Positions 6,056-10,299 of a DNA stretch of 10,299 nt are shown here, piece after piece. The DNA is from an uncultured Prochlorococcus sp. (GTDB lineage: Bacteria; Cyanobacteriota; Cyanobacteriia; PCC-6307; Cyanobiaceae). Under the pieces are notes generated by a model that saw only the letters and a program-made list of their open reading frames with translations, was not told where the DNA came from and made no database searches. Location: positions 1 to 10,299 of the forward strand of contig CACGEL010000027.1 in assembly GCA_902572065.1 (NCBI GenBank), written 5' to 3'. How positions within the stretch are numbered: the first letter of the stretch is position 1; every line of letters starts with the position of its first letter. The translations under genes and the position numbers were made by a program.

Positions 6056-7324
6056 ATGGAAAAAAAATCGATTGCAGTAATAATTATTTCAAATGGACCT
6101 GGAGAATTATCAACTTGGGTAAGGCCATTAGTGGATAATCTCAAAAAGTTGGATAGTTGTTCCAAAAAAAATGATAGATTAAATTTTTCTATAAATTTAG
6201 TACTAGTTCCTTGTCCAAATGCTACTGGTAATGAATATAAAGTTGCCAAATCATGGAATAAATTTGAAGTAGTTACTAGAGCAGACACTTTTTGGAAATT
6301 ATTAATTAGGCCCTATATATATGCAAAATGGCCTAAAAAAGGGATAGTTATTTTTCTTGGGGGTGATCAATTTTGGAGTGTTTTATTAGCAAAAAGATTA
6401 GGTTATATCAACATCACTTATGCTGAATGGATTTCAAGATGGCCGCGATGGAACAACATAATTGCAGCAATGAATATGAAGGTAAAAAAAAGAGTTCCTC
6501 AAAAATACAGATATAAATGTAAAGTTATTGGTGATTTAATGGCAGACATAAATAATAAAAAAGCAATAGATTTAAATCTTGAGGGAAAAAAGTTAATTGC
6601 TTTACTACCAGGTTCTAAAAAAGCAAAGCTCTCAGTGGGAATTCCTTTCTTTCTTGAAATGGCTGATCATATTCATAACAAAAATAAAAATATTAAATTA
6701 ATTATTCCAATCGCTCCAACAACAAGTCTAAGTGAATATTTATTCTTTCAAAGTAATAAGAATCCTATTGCAAAACATTATTCATCCAAAATCAAAAAAA
6801 TTAATCCCATAAAAAATTCCATTTTTAAGTATGTTATTGAAACTTCAAACAATACAAAGATTTATATAGTTAATAAACATCCATGCTATGAAGTACTAAA
6901 ACATTGCGCACTCGCAATTACAACAGTTGGAGCAAATACTGCAGAATTAGCTGCACTTACTTTGCCTATGATAGTTGTTCTCCCTACTCAACATTTAAAT
7001 GCAATGAACGCTTGGGATGGTATCTTCGGAATAATTGGAAAGATTAATTTCATCAATAAATTATTTACTTTTATCATTAAAAATTGGTACTTAAAGAAAA
7101 AAAAATTTTTTGCTTGGCCAAATATCAAAGCTAAAAAATTAATTATCCCTGAAAAAATAGGAAACATTTCACCAGAACAAATAGCTAATGAAGCTCTATT
7201 CCTGATTAAAAATAAAAAATATTTAAAAAAACAAAAAGAATATTTATCAAAGCAAAGAGGTAAATCGGGCGCTAGTGAAAAACTAAGTTACATTATTTTC
7301 AATTCCATCAAAAGACTTAGTTAA
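6056..7324 (+). CDS. LpxB-like glycosyltransferase (lipid-A-disaccharide synthase related)
   Basis: A 422-residue protein resembling the LpxB/MurG-type GT-B glycosyltransferases. The N-terminal domain opens with a beta strand and loop IAVIIISNGPGELSTW (6-21), in the place where LpxB has its AGEPSGD loop, and later has GIVIFLGGDQFW (96-107). The C-terminal, sugar-nucleotide side has LIALLPGSKKAKL (180-192), close to LpxB LLPGSR, and ITTVGANTAELAALTLPMIV (288-307), close to the LpxB SGTATLE...PMVV region. It probably transfers a sugar to an envelope lipid, but donor and acceptor are unknown and the match is by motif memory only. The protein is Lys/Asn/Ile-rich. ATG 6056 gives MEKKSIAVII; ATG 6035, five bases after the tRNA, is the alternative (seven more residues). 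With so little room it is likely transcribed through the tRNA gene. The coding sequence contains an in-frame A9T6 run at 7097-7111. Its TAA directly abuts the stop of the convergent PRC-barrel gene. Confidence 0.75.
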   Translation: MEKKSIAVIIISNGPGELSTWVRPLVDNLKKLDSCSKKNDRLNFSINLVLVPCPNATGNEYKVAKSWNKFEVVTRADTFWKLLIRPYIYAKWPKKGIVIFLGGDQFWSVLLAKRLGYINITYAEWISRWPRWNNIIAAMNMKVKKRVPQKYRYKCKVIGDLMADINNKKAIDLNLEGKKLIALLPGSKKAKLSVGIPFFLEMADHIHNKNKNIKLIIPIAPTTSLSEYLFFQSNKNPIAKHYSSKIKKINPIKNSIFKYVIETSNNTKIYIVNKHPCYEVLKHCALAITTVGANTAELAALTLPMIVVLPTQHLNAMNAWDGIFGIIGKINFINKLFTFIIKNWYLKKKKFFAWPNIKAKKLIIPEKIGNISPEQIANEALFLIKNKKYLKKQKEYLSKQRGKSGASEKLSYIIFNSIKRLS

Positions 7325-8365
7325 TTACCAAGGATCGTCTATTTCAACAGATTCTGATTGCGAATTTTCAATGATAAATTTTTTATCTTCAACAGGTTCA
7401 ATATCTAAAGGTTCTTTTGACCTTTGGATTGGTCTCTTTGAAGCCCGATTAGACCTAGATTTCCTTTTAACGACAAATTCTGGAGGAATTTCTTCATCAA
7501 TGTTATTTTCTTCATCACTTTGAGTTTCTAATTGTTCGGTAAAGTCATTATCCAAATATAGTTGTTTTTTATTATTAATTTTTTCTTTTTCAGTTTCAAT
7601 TTCTACATATTCAAGTTCATCTTCGTACTCTTCCTCTTCCATAAACTCTTCTTCTTGTACCTCTTCCAATAAATTATTTTGTTCTTCTGATTCGGAACCT
7701 GACAATAGCTGATTCTCCACTGGAACAAGATTTGCTGTATATCTATTTGATTCCCTTTCTTCCCAAGAAGAACCACCAACCCCCAGTTTTTCTAGTAATC
7801 CACTACTTAATTGATTCAGTTTTTCCTCTGCGCCTTCATATACTATTATTCTGTCAGTACCACTACTTACTATTTCATCAACAGGAATTTCCCAAGTACT
7901 TAAAACCCCTTCACCTAAAAGGGGAACTCCTACAGCACCCATCACAAGAGAAATTAAATCACCTGTCTCGATATCGAAAGAAAATCCTAGCACTCTCCCA
8001 AGAAGCTGACCAGATTCTGTAATTACCTGGCAATTTATAACTTTCCCATATCTTTGAGGGGAAAAACCGTCACTCAAAGAATCTAAAGAATCCACCAAAA
8101 TTACATCACCAACCTGCTTTATACTTTCAAGTGGCATCCATTTAGGCAAACCTGGCAAAAATCTAGTAAAAGGATTATCTCTAAGACCTAAAGCAACTAC
8201 CTCTCTTCTATCAATATCTACAACGACTTCACCTACTACACCTAATCTCCTGCCAGTATCTGTAGTAATGACTTGTGTCCCCATAAGTTCAGATCTCAAC
8301 CATAGACGTTCGCTAGGTACGGAATTAGGGCGATTATTATTTGTGGATGTGTTCGACAAACTCAT
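7325..8365 (-). CDS. PRC-barrel domain protein with acidic C-terminal tail
   Basis: A 346-residue soluble protein. Two PRC-barrel-like beta domains are visible: about residues 24-94 (ELMGTQVITTDTGRRLGVVG, then VVDIDRREVVALGLRDNPF) and about 106-176 (GKVINCQVITESGQLLGRVL, then FDIETGDLISL). The repeated pattern of a strand, G-x-x-L/V-G and D-x-x-x-x-x-V/L is the PRC fold, known from photosynthetic reaction centre H subunits, RimM and stand-alone adaptor proteins. Residues 226-262 are extremely acidic (runs of E, such as EEVQEEEFMEEEEYEDE), followed by a basic patch VVKRKSRSNRASKRPIQR (298-315) and another acidic end. This looks like a disordered tail suited to protein or nucleic-acid contacts. 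It starts at ATG 8365, 45 nt after the smc stop on the same strand, so the two are probably one operon. The function is unknown; a scaffold or assembly role is inference. Confidence 0.85.
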   Translation of the reverse strand: MSLSNTSTNNNRPNSVPSERLWLRSELMGTQVITTDTGRRLGVVGEVVVDIDRREVVALGLRDNPFTRFLPGLPKWMPLESIKQVGDVILVDSLDSLSDGFSPQRYGKVINCQVITESGQLLGRVLGFSFDIETGDLISLVMGAVGVPLLGEGVLSTWEIPVDEIVSSGTDRIIVYEGAEEKLNQLSSGLLEKLGVGGSSWEERESNRYTANLVPVENQLLSGSESEEQNNLLEEVQEEEFMEEEEYEDELEYVEIETEKEKINNKKQLYLDNDFTEQLETQSDEENNIDEEIPPEFVVKRKSRSNRASKRPIQRSKEPLDIEPVEDKKFIIENSQSESVEIDDPW

Positions 8366-8410
8366 AAATATTTTTCTGTCATTCTGACGTAAAAATTTAA
8401 AAAAGTGTGA

Positions 8411-10299
8411 TTATGCAGCATTTGGTAATCCAACAACTTGTGTGTTAGCACCTCTTGCTTGAGCAACACCGATTGTTCGTTCAGATGCACTTATCATAGG
8501 TCTTCTATGGCTAACGACTATAAATTGAGCATTTGATGACTGACTTGATATTAATTTTGATAATCTTTCAACGTTAATACCATCTAAAAAACTATCTACT
8601 TCATCTAAGGCATAAAAAGGGGAAGGCTTATACTTTTGCAAAGCGAATAAAAAACTTAAAGCGGTTAATGATTTCTCACCACCTGACATTGAAGCTAATC
8701 TTCTAACATTTTTTCCTTTAGGATGCGCCACTAAAGTTAAACCTCCTTCCAAGGGAGCATCTGAATTTTCAAGCTGGAGGAACCCATCTCCATCTGATAA
8801 ATTGGCAAATATTTCTCTAAAATGTTTATCAACTTCTACAAATGCCTGCATAAATGCTTCTTGTCTCATAGTTGAAACAGTTTCTATTCTTAATAACAAT
8901 TCAGATCTTTCATTAGATAAAACTTCCAATCTTTCCATTAAGTCATTTAATCTTTCAACCAATTCGTCGAGTTCATCTAGAGCTAACATGTTTACTGGTT
9001 CTAAACCTTCTATTTTTACATTAATCATTACAATCTCTGATTGTAACGATTCAAGAGTTTTATCCTCATATTCTCCAAAATTAGGCAGAGGATTAGGTAG
9101 CTCTTTTTTATAATTTTCTAACTTGATATTCTCACTACGCATTTCCTCATTTAGAGAACTTATATCTCTCTCGAGATATTCCAATTTAAGAGTGAACTGA
9201 TTTATTTCTTGCCTTTTATTAGAGATTGATGAATTTAATTCATCCCTTTTTCTTCTTAATATTCCGAGATCCTTTTCAAGTTTTGATTTTTGATCATCAA
9301 GACTGGCAAGCTCTGTTTTGTAATCATCTCTTTTCTTTATCCATTCATTATGCGCATTAGAAAGCTCTTTAACTGATTCCTGTAGATTCTTTTCTTGGAG
9401 AGATATAAGATTTAATTGATTTTTTATACGTTCTTGATTTAAAACAAATTGATTCTTTTTATTTAATAATTCATCTTTCTCCTTAATTAATAATTCAAGT
9501 TTTTTATCTAACTTTTCAAAATCATTATTATGAGTGATTACAGAGGATGTTTGATTCTCTTCATTATTCTTCTTAAGGATCCTCTCCAACTCATCCATCT
9601 GTTTCTTAAAAGGTTTTATTTCACTTTGAATAAGATCCAATTTTTTATTCAATAAATTTTTTTGGCTAGTAAGCTTATTGAACCTTAAAGTATTATCCTC
9701 AATCCTTTGCATCGAAACTTTAAGAGAATTATTATTTACTTCGATTTCTTTATTAGAAGATACGCAATCCTCTAATATTTCCCTTTGATTAAAATTTAGT
9801 TTATTCAAAGTATTAGTTTTATTTAAAAAATCATTATCTGATTTGATCAAAGCTTCTTCAATGACAGATAGTCTTTGTTTTATAGGGTAAGTATCATCAA
9901 TATCATTATTAGTTCCAAACCTGTAAGCAAGATCTTTATTAACTTTACTCCCTCCCGTAATCGCGCCACTAACTTCTAATAGTTCTCCACTCAAGGTAAC
10001 TATTCTAATTTTTTGTTTAGATAATTTCGCTGACTCTAAATCAGAGAAGACTAGTGTTTCTCCAAAAACGTATTTAAAAACATCAGCATAGACATCATCG
10101 AAATCAATTAAATTAATAGCTTTATCTACAAAACCGTTCTCTTTAGAATTTTCAAATCTTGTAAGTGCAATATTTTTTTTGTAACTTTTAATTCTATTAA
10201 GTGGAAGAAAAGTTAATCTTCCTGCTTTCTTTTTTTTAAGAATTTCAATTGCTCTTGAGGCAATAGTGTCATTATCAACAACAATTTGTCCAAGTCTAT
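8411..10299 (-). CDS. smc: Chromosome segregation ATPase SMC, C-terminal half (5' end beyond window)
   Basis: The frame is open from the right window edge (first whole codon 10297-10295) to TAA 8413-8411: 628 residues, about half of a usual SMC of about 1,200. The first ~110 residues are the hinge: RLGQIVVDNDTIASRAIEIL, then GRLTFLPLNRI, KYVFGETLVF and GELLEVSGAITGGS. A long Glu/Lys/Leu/Asn-rich coiled-coil arm follows (about 9950-8900). The C-terminal head has the ABC signature SMSGGEKSLTALSFLFAL (complement of about 8640-8690), Walker B PFYALDEVDSFLDG (about 8579-8620) and the switch segment FIVVSHRRPMI. SMC dimers with ScpA/ScpB organise and separate the chromosome. A TTG at 9994 could look like a start, but the family sequence continues upstream through the complete hinge, so the gene clearly begins outside. 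The PRC-barrel gene lies 45 nt downstream. Confidence 0.97.
   Translation of the reverse strand, partial: RLGQIVVDNDTIASRAIEILKKKKAGRLTFLPLNRIKSYKKNIALTRFENSKENGFVDKAINLIDFDDVYADVFKYVFGETLVFSDLESAKLSKQKIRIVTLSGELLEVSGAITGGSKVNKDLAYRFGTNNDIDDTYPIKQRLSVIEEALIKSDNDFLNKTNTLNKLNFNQREILEDCVSSNKEIEVNNNSLKVSMQRIEDNTLRFNKLTSQKNLLNKKLDLIQSEIKPFKKQMDELERILKKNNEENQTSSVITHNNDFEKLDKKLELLIKEKDELLNKKNQFVLNQERIKNQLNLISLQEKNLQESVKELSNAHNEWIKKRDDYKTELASLDDQKSKLEKDLGILRRKRDELNSSISNKRQEINQFTLKLEYLERDISSLNEEMRSENIKLENYKKELPNPLPNFGEYEDKTLESLQSEIVMINVKIEGLEPVNMLALDELDELVERLNDLMERLEVLSNERSELLLRIETVSTMRQEAFMQAFVEVDKHFREIFANLSDGDGFLQLENSDAPLEGGLTLVAHPKGKNVRRLASMSGGEKSLTALSFLFALQKYKPSPFYALDEVDSFLDGINVERLSKLISSQSSNAQFIVVSHRRPMISASERTIGVAQARGANTQVVGLPNAA

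Noticed and set aside
5827..6288. 153-codon minus-strand open frame across the tRNA
   Set aside because: It runs antisense through a well-folded tRNA and the start of the LpxB-like gene; it is a shadow frame.
7732..8022. 96-codon plus-strand open frame inside the PRC-barrel gene
   Set aside because: It is antisense to a well-supported gene and the composition is that of a reversed coding strand.
8802..9113. 103-codon plus-strand open frame inside smc
   Set aside because: Ser/Asn/Leu-rich antisense shadow of the coiled-coil codons.
9992..9994. TTG as a start for a 527-residue protein
   Set aside because: The reading frame upstream is a clear SMC hinge through to the window edge, so this codon is internal.

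Overview
The window looks like core chromosome of a high-light-adapted Prochlorococcus or a very close picocyanobacterium. The evidence is a strongly A+T-rich composition, short intergenic gaps, weak or absent Shine-Dalgarno sequences, and cyanobacterial marker genes: a high-light-inducible protein (HLIP), psbX, ycf66, ycf19 and a cyanobacterial-type SMC. The assignment rests on gene content and protein resemblance from memory, not on a database search.

Layout. Positions 1-2687 carry a plus-strand run: the last codons of a HIT-family protein, an unrecognised 95-residue membrane-associated protein, a fused permease/ATPase ABC transporter of the SbmA/BacA/ABCD type, and a small HLIP. Positions 2688-3874 carry a minus-strand pair, psbX then ycf66; ycf66 has its reading frame broken at a run of nine T. 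From 3957 ycf19 runs on the plus strand and meets accC (biotin carboxylase, minus strand) 18 nt beyond its stop codon. A 309-nt A/T-rich gap (5640-5948) follows. It leads into a tRNA-Leu gene whose anticodon reads AAG, and, almost directly after it, an LpxB-like glycosyltransferase gene. The right end is a minus-strand pair transcribed leftward: smc (C-terminal half only, running off the window) followed by a two-domain PRC-barrel protein with a long acidic tail.

How the genes relate. psbX, ycf66, ycf19 and hli all point to thylakoid membrane and photosystem upkeep. accC supplies the first step of fatty-acid synthesis. The LpxB-like enzyme probably acts on envelope glycolipids. SMC acts in chromosome organisation, and its PRC-barrel neighbour is a candidate functional partner by position only.

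I found no mobile element, CRISPR array, phage gene or defence locus. I do not see an undescribed multi-gene system here. The points most worth a second look are the homopolymer frameshift in ycf66, the A34-type leucine tRNA, two convergent gene pairs that meet with zero intergenic bases at a shared TAATTA, the cluster of GTG start codons, and the smc/PRC-barrel pairing.
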